Program-made: the position numbers and the translations under genes | In this document: positions 37,266 through 50,241 of the stretch, piece after piece | Numbering within the stretch: the stretch's first letter is position 1 | How the letters are laid out: each line of letters starts with the position of its first letter | Origin: Albula goreensis | Lineage: Eukaryota > Chordata > Actinopteri > Albuliformes > Albulidae | NCBI GenBank assembly: GCA_022829145.1 | Contig: CM040753.1 | Span: 9,836,384 to 9,900,383 of the forward strand | DNA: 64,000 nucleotides | Direction: 5' to 3' | The notes under the pieces: model-generated | What the model saw: the letters and a program-made list of their open reading frames with translations, nothing else | The model's database searches: none | Told to the model about the DNA's origin: nothing

Positions 37266-40200
37266 GCAACCGATCTCTGGATTTTTTCACCTCTCTTGAG
37301 AGAGGAGTGAAGATATGCTGGCATCTGTGCAATGTTTTCATCAAACAGGGCATTCAGACGACAGTGCTCGGGGCCTTGCGGATTTCGCAATAATTCTTCC
37401 CCGTCTCTGTCGCTCTCGTGCACAATCATCAGAGATGCTAGAGCCCCCTACCACGCATAGTCAATACTCCCTCCCCACCTCCTCCACTCCTTCCCCCAGC
37501 AGCTAATCTCTCCTTCTGATCCCGGCTTGACAGGGATGGTTGGGAACCAAATTTATGACCTTTGGGAAAGAAAAGGAGTGGGCCACTGCCAGACTGATGC
37601 TTCTCGGCGCGCTCTGTTGGGTGTGAAGATGCAGGCAAGAAGAAGAAACAAAAGAAGCACATCAAATCCACAAAAATGCTATTCCAGACCCTTCCTGGCT
37701 CAAATGAAAGCCCACTGAGATTAATGCAGCCATACAGAGGGAACTGAGCTTCATAAAAGAACCTATTTCAAAGGTGGAGTTACCTTGGAAAGATTTCTAA
37801 ATTAAATATCATAATGACCCATAATAATGGCTTCTTTTCTTCCAAGAGGGGATATTGGAAAGTTTAACTTGCAAAATGAGTGAGCTGGAAATCCTGTTCC
37901 TTAGACCAACAGTCCTCTTAAAATCAAGAGGCTACAATCACACAGCAAAAAGTCAAACATGAGGGAAAAGGGAAAACACAGTCTGTTACAGCTAGTCACA
38001 CCATAGCCCTCAGGGATGCCAATATGAATGTAGCGAAGCCATGTATCCCCAACAAGAGCAAATGGTACATCGGTTTGGTTCAGTTTGATTCTCTGTCTTT
38101 CCAAATGGCAAACTACAGCAAGCTCTTCAGATGGGGGTGGATATTCACAAACTCTAACAACTTTGATGTTTCGGAGTGGGGGCAGCAGGCTTCAGCTGAT
38201 TCTCCCCAGAACTGAACAGATATTGAACTCGTCCATCTATTTTTGGAACTGTCACTTCCCCTCATGTGCCAGCTTCACCGTGAGGAGCGACAGATCCGCA
38301 GAGCTGAAACACAGATACCTGTTTGAAGACCATCCGAGAGAATAAAACTTCAAAAGAAGAGAACATGTAAGATCTTTGCTTTGACACCCCTTAAATTAAA
38401 AAGCATGTGTTAAAAATTGAGAAACAAGACAACAACATTTTAAAATTGTTTTGCAGACCAGACAGATAAATATAAGTCTGTAATATTAGATGAAAATGTT
38501 TGTATGGGGTAAAGTCCTCCTTTAATTGTTCCCAACTTATGCAATATAACACCATTGATAACAGTTCTGTTGTTAACCCTTTGTTAGCTGGCCCATCCAT
38601 GTGGGCAATAATAATGTCTGCACTCACATACCATGTTTTTTCTCTATTTTATAATATAAGTTTGACACGTCACTTCATTTGATGTTTGAGGTAAGATATA
38701 ACATACAGAAATACACTAATGTGCAAGATGTACATATTTCTTGACGGTATAATATATATGAACATATTTAATGCTATTTATTTTCTGTAGCATTGTGATG
38801 CATTATAGAAAGGTTTTACATATAAAAATCTATTTTTTATAAATATGGAAAATAACAAGTTGGAGGAACTAAACCTTTTGTAATGAAAAATGACACATGC
38901 CTTTTTGGTTGAGGACATTGTGCCAAGACAATTAAGTTCATCCATACTGGCCTTTACTCTGTCCTACAAAATCGTATGAGTTATCTAACCATTTTTCCAA
39001 TTGCTGATCTCACCAAAATAGGTTTGTGAAGAAAAAAAGGTTGACCCTAGCCTTAATCCTAGCCTAAAAATAGACTATGGGGGACATGACTGAGGTCTTT
39101 AAAGAGTTGCTAGGGATTCAAATAATACATTGCAGGGGCTATTTATGGTTGAGTTCAACCAGCATGACTTGGGAAAACTAGTGGGAGTTATTTAAAGGTA
39201 AATTTGGCACTGCTTCTAGCTAGTATTCTTCATTAGTTATTAATACAGAAAACAGGCTACTAGAACGCCTTTGAAGACCAGGCTTGAGGCTGAATGTGTT
39301 CTCGTCTGTAGATGCTGTGATGACCCTGACAGGCTGTAAGGCTTAAACCATACATGGATATAACAGTTGCATCTTCATTTCTCAGCCCCCAAAGTCAAAG
39401 ACTCTCATGACCGGTAATGGTGTACCTTGGGAAGTCTGTGTGAATGCATTCACGTGTTGGCAATAATGTTTACTACATGATTGTGTGTGAGAAAGGATGA
39501 AAGAATGGCTTGAATACAGTTACTGGGGTCAGAGCCCTGTGCATCAGAATGAGAAAACCGCTAGATTTATGCATTCACTGCAAACCATTAATTTTTTCAA
39601 TAACTGTACTTATTTATGACCATTGGTAAAGGATTATCAAATTATGTAATTGTGTAAAACAGTGGAACATTCATTATCATTGCATGTGTCCACTGAAATA
39701 GTTATGTTGTTAAATTTTAAGTGCAAATGTTTCAGATTGAGGAAACTGTATTTTACAGAGCTTTAAATCATTTCAAGTATGCATTTTTAAAAATTTTTGT
39801 AGGTTTTTCTTTTTTTACTGGCCAACATTTTGATGCAGTGCTTATTTCTATATTTATTTCTTAATGGACTACATGCAGTCAGGGCCAGCTGTTGAAGATC
39901 ATATGCCACTTCATTAGATTAATTTTCAATCACCATCATTTTCAGTCCTCTTCACCTGCCAGTTATCTCCATTACACTCCATAATAGAAATCTAATTGCA
40001 CAGAATAATGCAGGAACACATTACGCTGTTTGTGTTTATCATGCACTTCATTGATTTTTATTATCCTTGGGCTCAAACCCCCTCCAAGTTCACTGTTTCA
40101 GTCGGCCGGAATATCAGCAGATGCATAGAAAAGGATGTGAGATGCAGACTGAGCATCCATGTGTATACAGTCCGTGCACCACACACAAGCAAACCATGAC

Positions 40201-40614
40201 TAATACTGTGTTTACTTTAGTGTTTTTAAATATAGGGTTACTATGTAGGCCATGCACTATTCAAATGACCAGAGCAGTTTTTCCTCAAAACTAGGTCATA
40301 ATACTGTCAGAGAGATGACTACACACCTGTAAACACCTTGTCCTTACAGTTCATCTCTCAAGCTTCTCCTAGTCATTGATGGGATATAATTAGGCTCACC
40401 TTGGTGAGTTAGACTACATGGACACTGGAACTGCCCTGACCTACATAGTGAATGCATTTGATAACCAAGGTATTATTGGGTGTCAAGATTTGATTGGTCA
40501 ACAATGTGATAAAATGTCTTCCAGCCCATGTCCCAATGGATGACATATCCAAAAATTAAGCGCCGGACATGTCCGACCGAGAAGGAATATCTCTGCTCAG
40601 ATTCAAACACTGCC

Positions 40615-40642
40615 TTGTTGTTGTTGTTGTTGTTGTTGTTGT
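40615..40642 (+). repeat. (TTG)9 microsatellite
   Basis: Twenty-eight bases of TTG repeat in the intron after laminin-EGF 1. The Val- and Thr-rich frames across it are not genes. Confidence 0.95.
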
Positions 40643-43600
40643 AGCTGTTATGAATACCCTGAGTGGCCTCATTATTATCTCAAATAAATTCCATTCACTG
40701 ACCCGCACAAGGTGTGGCCAGTTTGGGTCGCATGTTTCCAGCCCACCCAGGCGGATCTGTGCTGGACTTGCAGCACAGGAATGTGATGGTGGTTCCACAG
40801 GCCATTCCCCTCATTAACTTTCAGGCAGAGGAAGTGGTGGCTGCAGGACACACTCATGCTCTTTGGTGGAATTTGGAGACTGTAATAGTTTGCATCTCCG
40901 TCTGCCTTGCAAGATGCATTCTGCATATTTTCAGGTAATCTGTGGAATTCACATTCAACACAATTTCTATTCTCCATATCCTGAATACCAGCTGGTATAG
41001 TTTTAATGTCTGGGGGAGGAGGTGGGGGGTAGTGCATGGTGGTGATGGGGGTGAGGGTGGGGGGGTTCGTGGTTTGGATTTGTATTGAAGGTGGCAAGTG
41101 TTCAAGTGGGCCTGCAGCGTAACACTCACAGTTAAGATTCCCGGAACGCGGTTGACGCAGAGTGGAAAATCCTGAGACGTTAAAAAAAAATAAAATAATA
41201 AAAACAAATATTTGAAAGAGAGATTACCGGCACAGCTGCAGAAGGAGAGATGTGGAAAAGACAAAGTAAACAAGGCAGGTCTCATGGGGCCAATAACAAG
41301 AGCACAAAACAAAACAAAAAGAGAATGGCAAGATAAGAAAGGTGTGAGCACAGGATCAGGCTGTAAGAGGGGAAATGCAAATAGCCTTCGGAAAATAGTA
41401 AGGAGCATAAACAACACAGGGCCAGCAGTGTCTGCTTGTATAAATAGCAAATGGAATAATTATAAATGTTAACAATGGAAATAACTCAGATTTTCTTGAC
41501 TATGGCTCAGTGGCCACCTGGCCCTTCAGATAGCACTAATTACAGAGTCCTGTGCTCACTAAGAAGATCACTCTGATGTGCTTAATTAGGTCCTAATCAC
41601 ACCTCGGACAGATATAGTGTTCAATGGTTAATAATTGCGTTAACCAATCACCACAATAAGGGTATTAAGAGAAAGAGCATGACAAGGTTTAGGCATCTGT
41701 ATGAGAGTGCTGTATATGGTTAAAATACTAAAGGTCTAAAACATACTCGGGAAAAAAATATCTTTGAAGGGTTTCTGAACTGTGTTTAACCAGTGTGTTC
41801 TGTCTTATGCACCATACCATTGGATTATGCCCTCAGTCTGCAAGAGTCACAAACGTATGGGAGTGTTTTGCACTGATTATGTGGGAGTTCCCCTCCATTC
41901 CTAAGAAGCATTCCAACTAACCTGCCATGGGTGAGTAAGACTATGCATCCAGGTGAAATGAGACAGGGTCGAAATATGAGCGAGGGAGGGGAGGGCGGGG
42001 CCAAATCTATCTTATCCACAGTGACTGAGCCACACCGCTTGATCCCAGGGCGGGGGCGTGGGGGAGGAGGCGAATGACAAAGGTGGAGTATTTGCATGAC
42101 ATCTGGCCATCGTGCTCATACGCTTTAATCAGAAACGTGGAAAACAGTAACGCATGTCGCCCTTTGCTCTTGTTTGGACTTGCTGTCTCCAGATGTGCCT
42201 GTGCCTTTCAGGAAACCTGTCAGAGCCAGCACGGCTGGAGTCAGCGTCTGAATGATCTGTGTCTGTTTGAATGGGCCACAGGGTGACCTTCACCGGCCCT
42301 CAAAAAGTCTTTCAGGTTATTTCCTCGTGATGAATCACATTTGAAAGCAAAATCTTCATAGATCCTGTTAGCTCTACTTTATGTGGAAAATAATACCGAA
42401 ACAGAGAATAATTAAATGTTAAAAAGCTGTAAAATCAATAAGTCACATAAAAGCTTATATCATGTTCAGCTCTTATCCCCACAGACAGAGGTATAGGTCA
42501 ATGAGGAGTATTAAACCCTCGCAAAATCCTCAGTGGGACATGTCTCCTCTTTACACTCTTATCCCCAGTAATTCACAAGTTCAATCTAGCTGATTTGGAG
42601 TTCTACATGCCGTGTTTAATCCAGCCTACACAAAGGGATTTAATGAATGGATTTATGTTCAATACACACACCTCAGTCCTTAGTGAACAACTGGCACACA
42701 CAGCATACAGAAGGCCTTTTAAGAGAAAGCAAAAGGCCTCCAGAACTCACATTTCCACTGTAGAATAATTAATCATCTCCACTCTATTCATTTTCAATCT
42801 GACATTAACTAATTTTATGATAATAAAATCTCTGAACCGGTTCAATAGTGTGAAATGGCCATAGTATAATCTACCATGGGTCATTATTTTATTATTCCGA
42901 GGGACCAATTATACCACTGACAGGACAATATTACACACATTTACACTGAATTTATAGAATATATAAATAGTGTATTTAAGACTGTGTAAACTGCATAGTG
43001 AGTTATTAGGTGCAGAGTCTGTCACAACCACATGACAGCCTTCAGCAGACATGAGCTCACTCCAGGGAGAGGTGTGTGCATCGCTGGCAGCTCTGGTTGT
43101 GGCTGGCATAGTTATTGAAATAGTCGTCTGCCTACAAAGGCCAGACCAGCTCCATCTACACTTCAGTTGACATAACATATTTTGATCCTGTCGGAAGTTT
43201 CTCTCGAAAGCGGAAAGACCACAGGGAAAAGTAAGAAGCTCCCAAAGAGACAACTGGACAAACTTGCGGATGACACATTAAATCAAAGCGTTAGAAAACT
43301 GAGAATTGTGTGCTAACTCAGCCTCTTGGGCTCCCAGCATCCTCCACTAGGGACAGCAGCGTCATGGCAGCTCAGCCACTTGCTCTCGCATTGCCCCTGC
43401 AAAGTGGACTGTCAAAGACGATTCCAAAACTGATCCCTCTCCTTCGGCCTGCACTGACAGTCAGGGAAAATTCCTGTATCGCAGAAGGAAACCTTCACCG
43501 TGACAGGGAGCCATTTCTCCTCCTCAGTTTCACTTCTCTCTCGCTCTGTGTCTCTCTCTAACACACACACACTTCCCTCACTTCTACAGCCAGGCAGACA

Positions 43601-44279
43601 TTTCACTTCCTCATCAATTATTGGATATTGTCTCCGCATTGGTGATTTATTGCACCCATAATCACATCAGATGACTTGATGTGTTATACAAAAATGCATT
43701 AAATCCTAATTAAATTTGTACTTTTGACTAATTTGTCTCTATATGGGTGCCATATGTTTAATATCCTCAAAGAAAATGGAAGAGCTATGTAGACATAGCT
43801 GATCTGTTTTGCAATGCAAAAAGAATGTTAGGAATATTTTCCCATCTAAGACATGCATTCATTTTTCCCCTCAAAGGTGGAATAACATCAATGGTTTTTG
43901 TTTTTTTCTTTTTTTGCGGTATTATTGCATTATATACTTCTGTCAGAACAAAGTCTAATAACAGCCTGCGATGGGGCCAGGCTTCATCACCTGGGTGCAG
44001 ATGTGACTAAATGTGGGGGTTTTAATAACGTGCTGTCAATCTGAGGCCCATAAACTCCATGCTACCGCCACGCACAGACATTCATAAATCTGAGCTACCG
44101 GGCAGAAAATCCCAACAAGCCACGATCCCCCACCGCTGCATTATCAACAAATCAAAAACAAATAAAAATACGGTCCATAATTAAACTAAAAGAAAAAAAT
44201 AATAATAATCATCAAAATAACTGATAAATTAGAATGTATGGCCTCATGCCACCAATTTCTTTGTGATAATTAAATATAA

Positions 44280-44678
44280 ATGTCATTTTTTTTCAAAGGG
44301 GGAGGGGAGAGACACACATTATACCCTTGTCCTGAAACTGCAAATTACCCCATGGTGTTTTATGCGGAAGCATATGGCATTTATTTAATGGAGGTGGCTT
44401 ACTTCCGAGGAAACTTTGCGTTCGGGGAGGTGACGTGCCCGCTCGCCACCATCTGGACAATACGAGGCCGCTTGCTAGCAGTCCCTGAGCTGGAGATCCT
44501 CGCTGCATTAGATTTATCAAGGCGAAGAGCCCCCCTGCCTGAATCCGCAGATTTGACAGATGTGGCTCCGCTTTCTACCAAGATTAGGCCAGGGATAAAG
44601 ACTGAACCCCTTTCTGCGTTTCAAAGGTTACTGTGTGGAAATAAACCCCCCTCCAAAAAAGTCATAAAAGAGTGAAAA
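44280..44678. other. GC-richer open segment near the laminin-EGF 1 exon
   Basis: A 131-codon open frame on the plus strand lies only about 280 bp from the laminin-EGF 1 exon, within locally higher GC and CpG (for example TTGCGTTCGGGGAGGTGACG). I recognise no protein family in it, and a shorter frame is open on the opposite strand as well. It is more likely conserved non-coding or chance-open DNA than a gene. Confidence 0.3.
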
Positions 44679-44953
44679 CAAACAAAAAGGTCGACATGAA
44701 TAACCATGCATCGGCCGGCCAAAATCTCTGCGGCTCTAGGGGTTGTTCATTTCATAATTGTTTTTTTCTGTGAGATGAAAGAAGGGGAGAAGGAACGGGG
44801 GAGACGGAGATGATCTATTGTTAAAATGGGAAAAGCCCAGCGGATTACACAGCCCCCGCTGTCATTAGCGCCCTGCTTACGCGCTGACTTCCAGGCACGC
44901 TGCCCGCTCCGCTCCACACCGCACCACACTGGTACATAAAAAAGGGTACTCAC

Positions 44954-45126
44954 AGATATTTGCTGTTCCCTTCGGGATTGGAAGATAGGAGCCCGCACTC
45001 CACGCTCGGCCCTGGTAATTTTTCTTACATCTCCCGCAGTCTGGGCCCGTGGTGTTATGCTCACACTCACAAGTCAGTTTCTCTTTGTCAAAGACACAGC
45101 TGTTGGCGTGAAGGTTGCACTTGCAC
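44954..45126 (-). CDS. ntng1: Netrin-G1 exon: laminin-EGF repeat 1
   Basis: A 173-nt exon. The acceptor is CTTTCCTTGACAG and the donor GTGAGT. One G completes a codon begun upstream (Arg in the human protein), then 57 codons, then a T in phase 1. The protein reads [10 protein letters not shown], then [20 protein letters not shown], then YQGRAW and [12 protein letters not shown]. It is nearly identical to human NTNG1, which I recall as CKCNLHATVCVYDNSKLTC onwards. Seven of the eight laminin-EGF cysteines are here; the eighth comes from the 27-nt microexon. NTT is a sequon. In the protein it directly follows the laminin N-terminal domain that binds NGL-1 (LRRC4C). The upstream exons are not in the window. 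Confidence 0.97.
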
Positions 45127-47285
45127 CTGTCAAGGAAAGGAGAAAAAAACCATCAGCACTGGTAAATTTCCTATTGTGCAGTATGTATGTGGGGAAAAAA
45201 GGAATAAAACTGAGCCTGAAACGCCCTTCAAGGCTGCAGTGACCTTGAGTGTTATTTACATCTTAACAGGACATATTTGCATGCGGCGTGTTCGAGTTTT
45301 CTTCTTCGGCTTCAAACAAGATGCACACTAAGTTGGGAAAAATATTTTGCTTCATTATTCGCTTCTTCTGGGAAATATAATTAATTTATAATTGTCCCTG
45401 TGGAGAAAGCGTAATTGCGGTAAGGTCACACTTGTGGTGGAAAACAAAATGAAACAAGTTCAGTGCAATCGTTAAACACACACAGACAGAGCTGAGTAAA
45501 AAGCATCTCGGGAAATCTTCATAGTCTTCATTTCTGTGATGTCAACTGAGGAAACGGAGATCAGTGCTGGTGGAGCATTTATTATGATAAATTAAAACAT
45601 AATGAGGCTTGTGAAAAAAGAACACTCCGAAAAAAATTTGAACACTAGCAGTAAGGCGTAAAAACCTGGACAAATGAATCTCTCTTGACAGCTTCCCTCC
45701 AACCATTGCAAGACTGTATTTTCACAATGCTTAAAATGCTCTTAAAAGTACAGATTTTAAACATATAAACAAACAAATGAGATGAAAATTTGTTTACCCA
45801 TTAGTCCATTATAATACATCCATCTATCATTCATCTTTTTAATTCCAATCCAGTAAACTGGTTATAAAACATACCCCTTTCCTGGCAAAATGTTTCTTTT
45901 TTTTTTTGTTAGAGCCCAATGGGGTCAGTAAAACAAACCTACACATTTCTCTAAAATCCTAAGGAACACATTAGACAGAGTTTTGCATTCAATATGCTGG
46001 CTTTCTAAATATACTCCGTCATTGATTTTGTTGCATGGAGACAAAAGGTTACAATTGTGTCGCATACAGCTGATCACGCTCACACGAGGAAGAGGAATCA
46101 GGGCGGTTGTGGGAGTATTGGCGTTATCAGTAATCATACTCTCCTGGTGGGAATTTGTGTACAGTTTAATATCATGCATGTATTGGGGTTTATGGAGCAC
46201 GTCCACAGGCCCTGTCTCTTATTGGAGATGAGAGAAGGTCTAACTTACTGTGGACCTGCTACCAATGCCCTGCTGTGAACATGAGACAGACACATTAAAG
46301 ACGCAGCGGGAGATAAATTCATTTTAATGGACCTCCTACCCTTTTTGGCATTTTTCAGAGGAGATGAATAATTCCCCATTTCTAGAAAGAGGAAAATATG
46401 AGAACATGGGTCATGGAATATTGAAAATATTATATATCATACAGGCCAGTATATTTATCAAAGTGTATGTATGCACACACCTTTAAACAGTAATTACATA
46501 TAATTAAATACGGTTGTTTTCATGTTGTTGTTTGAATTGTTACATTTCTTCATTATTACTATTATAATTAAAATAACTATATATAATATAAAATTTGTGA
46601 TTGTAATTATGTCCATACACTTGGATAAACAGCTTGTGCATTATATCTCTCAGTGTGGAGAAACACAAGGATGAGAGTGCTGGAGGTTGGAAGTTCAGTG
46701 ACAGCTGGCGTTGTTTATCGGGTTACAGCTAGCTTCCAGCTTTAAGATGCTTAGTTTGATCCCAGAGATAAATATGACAATTTAAGGAGTGGCTCTCCTA
46801 AACCAAATTGTCTGACTTTGATCTAGCATTCCCAATATCTGGGACGCACTTGATTCAGGCTTGACGCCGATTATAAGCATAACCGGTTGCTTGATGTATT
46901 TCATTTCCTCCATGCATGTAGCATTCACACAACATGAATATGGCACCATTATTAAAGCTATAAATGCGCCGTGCTGAGGGATGAGCGAGTGTGAATTGAT
47001 GAGCATGATGCACTGAACGGCTCTTCAGTGACAAATGGCCCCCTCTCTCCCTGCATGCAGGTATACACGGGTGGCATAAATGATGGGTCATTATTCTCCA
47101 GTGAGACTGATTTGCATCTCATTATCAAGAGGTTTTCCAGAAGGGTGTATCAAGCTCAAGATCTTCAAACAAAGCAACAAGGGTTTTCTGAAAAGAGGCG
47201 ATTCTCTTACAAAGCTTTATGCAGACACGGTGTAGTGTTAATACTGACACTGGCGGAGTGGACTGCCACATCGTTTGCAAGGTTT

Positions 47286-47309
47286 AAAAAAAAAAAAAAA
47301 AAAAAAAAA
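47286..47309 (+). repeat. Poly-A tract (24 nt)
   Basis: Twenty-four adenines followed by GTATAACCC. No clear retroposon body was found upstream. Confidence 0.9.
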
Positions 47310-47597
47310 GTATAACCCTGCACACAGAGCCCAGTAGGCTTGACCATAATCTTGACTGCTACCCCGGGTTCACAAGAGCTGGAACCAATGAATGGATCCA
47401 TTACGACCAGAAACATACGGGATATTTGCTACTGTATGACATGATTGAAAAGAGCACGGAAGTAACAAACACTTCAGCTTGAAGTTAGTCAAGTCAAAAA
47501 TGTCAAACTAAAAGACAGTCAAAAATGTGCCAGTCACATAAATATAATAAATGACAACAACTTTGCATAACAAATTAAGTCCAAAGAATGCTGCAGA

Positions 47598-47655
47598 CAT
47601 TCTAATATAGGGTGTCACATTCTAATATGGATGTCTCATTCTAATATGGGTGTTT
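47598..47655 (+). repeat. Three-copy short tandem repeat
   Basis: The motif CATTCTAATAT starts at 47598, 47618 and 47637, each time followed by a variant of AGGGTGTC or GGATGTC. The unit is 19-20 bp and the copies are diverged. Confidence 0.85.
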
Positions 47656-48924
47656 CTTGCTTACTTCAGCTGGAAGGTATGCATTTCCAAAGTTGTCTCT
47701 TGGTTTTTAAATTAGAGTCCCCTAAAACACGTGCCCAATTTTAATTATCAGACTTAGATGATGCAGCGGAATGCGCATGGCACAGTGGCACAAGCCCACA
47801 GGCTTGAGCCTGGGGTCCTTGCCGTCGGCATGTTTGTAATGAACTCAGCAACCAAACGCTCTAACTCCGCTCTTATCACCAAGGGAGGTGCGGCTCAGCA
47901 ACAACTTAATGGGTAATGCTGTAAAACTGTATTTAATATGGCTTTAATGGCATTTTTCCTCTCATGGGGTCTCCGACAATGAATGCCTGTCTTTAATTAA
48001 TACAGCCCTCTCCCTCTGCCAGTTACACAGAATGGGCTACATTCAGGTGCACTCTATCTTTTAAATTAACATTTATCGCAGTTATAAAACTTTCCTTTTC
48101 TTTTTTGCTTTCCACGATATATTTAGTGAAATGTCAATGGGTCCACAGCCAAGAGGTCATTTTATATATACACATGCTGAATGCATGCATATAAATACCA
48201 TGTGTTTAGGTCAGACATTTGAAACTAAAAATCAATGGCCTCCTTAGCTTTAGAAATAAATGCATAAATACATACAAATAAAATGAAATAGCACACAGCA
48301 TCATCTGCCCCCATACATTTATACCTGTTAAAGGTTTAAACTTCTTCCTTGAGGAGCAGAAAAAAGGAATGTGAATTGTTAAAGAGTGACTTATTTATTT
48401 ATTTAGAAATTGAAGTGCTGTGCCATGGAAGCCTACACCCTGCTAGCCTGGGGCAGGGGGCTGTGACCTCCACAGTAATGGAATTCTGATTGGCAATGAG
48501 GGGGCAGGGAGCATTATTGCACTTTCCCTACATAAGGTAAGAAACAAAACAAACCGCAGAAATGCTGATGAATTTTGCAATTACTTTTTTTCCCAACAGG
48601 AAAAATCAGTAACTTTAAGAATTCATGACTCTTTTTTCATTTTGTATTTTGCTTGTCATTGGTTCTGTTTGGTTTGTCAGGTACCATGTACACGTGGCTT
48701 GCCATTCTACCAAGTGTAAGCCTTCTGCATAAAAGGGCAAAAGCTTGTAAAATCTGTAACGTTGCACTGTATAAGTGAAACCGACTGATCACAGACTACA
48801 GTAGGCATGAAGTTATGCCTGTGGTAATAACATCAATGGTGGTGTTGGCTACAATATAATCTGCCATGACAGTATTCTTTACAGTATGCCTGATTTGACT
48901 TCAAGTCAGCAGAACATTAAAATA

Positions 48925-49256
48925 CAGGAGGTCCTCGGGTTACGACGGTCTCGAGTTACGTCGTTTCGTGGTTACGACGCACTCCCATAAATTGATTAAA
49001 AACCTAGTTTCGACCTAAGAAGTTTGGTTTGTAAATATGACCACAGAAATAAAGATAAGAAATTGTTCTCTCTTTTTTTTATTAATGTTTCATTGAATTA
49101 CTGTATTTTATTTGTCCTTCATGTGTTGTGTGTACAGTGTGAGTGACATAAGGTGTTAATTTAGGTATAATTTAGGTATAAATTCTGACTTACGTTGAAA
49201 ATCGGCTTACGATAAGTCATAGGAATGGAACTTGTTCGTAAGTCGAGGACCCCCTG
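48925..49256. mobile_element. 332-bp MITE with pogo/Tigger-like ends
   Basis: Terminal inverted repeats are visible. The left end reads CAGGAGGTCCTCGGGTTACG, and the reverse complement of the right end reads CAGGGGGTCCTCGACTTACG. Seventeen of 20 positions agree. The element is flanked by TA on both sides (48923-48924 and 49257-49258), the target duplication of Tc1/mariner-type elements. CAGG...CCTG ends with TA are typical of pogo/Tigger relatives. The interior is short and AT-rich with no transposase frame, so it is a non-autonomous copy moved in trans. The interior has additional GTTACG and CTTACG sub-repeats near the ends. Confidence 0.85.
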
Positions 49257-49865
49257 TATGTCAGCAACTCATAATGGCACACAACTGCTAAAAAAGAAGA
49301 TAGATGTCTGCTTTATGTGCATGCTGGAACATAGGGACACATGTAGGTCTTTCCCAGTAAGCCAAAACCACCCCTCATAATGTATTTGGTTTCACTTTTA
49401 GTTCAACCAAAATTTTCCTTTTCTGTCAGCCTGTTTAACTGGCTTTATCTCCCAGAATATAATTTCCTTATCTTCACAGTTCTTAGTTTAATGAATATTG
49501 AAGCCAGTTACAGTCATGTGATGGCCAGCTACTCTAATAAAATAGCTTGAAGCTGTCTTAGTGAGTGCATCTAACAAGCCAGGTAGGGCTGGAGGTAAAT
49601 GCCCAGCCATCAACACAGAGACAGACACAACCAGGTTCCCGGTAAGTGGTTTATTATGCAATTAAGTCACTAACCTCCCTGTGTACATCAGGCACTGTCT
49701 GGTCCTGTTTGCATGCGTGGTTTATACTCCACTCTGGCTGCTTGTCTCTGCCACCCAGACCAAACTCAACATTTTACTCTGAATAAAATGTTGTCCAATT
49801 GCAGAGCTCAAGTAGTCATGATAGGCAGTCAAGATTTATTCTGGTAGTAAGGCATTATTTGTTAG

Positions 49866-49932
49866 AACAAGAGAACATAAGAAGACGTAATAATCAGAAA
49901 AAGCCATTCGGTCCAACAAAGCTCACCATTTA
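49866..49932 (+). mobile_element. Candidate interspersed repeat fragment
   Basis: The stretch AGAACATAAGAAGACGTAAT, later GCCATTCGGTCCAACAAAGC, resembles a dispersed repeat seen in many fish genomes with an AACATAAGAA ... GGCCATTCGGCCCAT core. Only this short core is recognisable, and boundaries are unclear. The assignment is from memory of the motif. Confidence 0.4.
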
Positions 49933-50215
49933 CCTACTTCTATGAGGAAATAAGGTAGGGTACATCAAGCCAACAATAGTTTGCCATAAATATGGAGGTT
50001 GACATTTGAACTTCAATGGTCACTTTAAAGTAGTTAGCAACATGCTAGTTTGTGTGCACAAAACTCAGGTTGGTGACAGGTGGCAACAGATACACTGAAA
50101 CCTGAAAACACTTGTTTAATGCTGTTGCTGTCACACTTTTTTTGATAATGAAGACATTTACTGGGGACTTTGGGGTTAAACTTATTAGCTAAAAATTTCA
50201 TTTCTCTCAACTTAC

Positions 50216-50241
50216 AAAAAAAAAAAAAAAAAAAAAAAAAA
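50216..50241 (+). repeat. Poly-A tract (26 nt)
   Basis: Twenty-six adenines, the longest A-run in the window. No retroposon body was recognised. Confidence 0.9.

Larger units (their letters stand above)
35593..44953 (-). other. ntng1 intron after laminin-EGF 1
   Basis: A 9.4-kb intron with donor GTGAGT and acceptor CCAG. It contains a SINE/LINE tail remnant at 37.13 kb, (AAAT)n and (TTG)n repeats, a GC-richer block at 37.3-37.6 kb and a CpG-containing open segment at 44.28-44.68 kb. No further netrin-G exon was recognised. Confidence 0.85.

Noticed and set aside
40854-41450. 198-codon open frame on the minus strand, Phe/Leu/Pro-rich
   Set aside because: It is low-complexity, crosses a GGGGGTGG/poly-A rich stretch, has no recognisable domain, and lies inside the ntng1 intron. 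Composition explains it.
47760-47860. Possible tRNA-derived SINE head
   Set aside because: Some box-B-like bases are present, but no convincing A box, spacing or tail.
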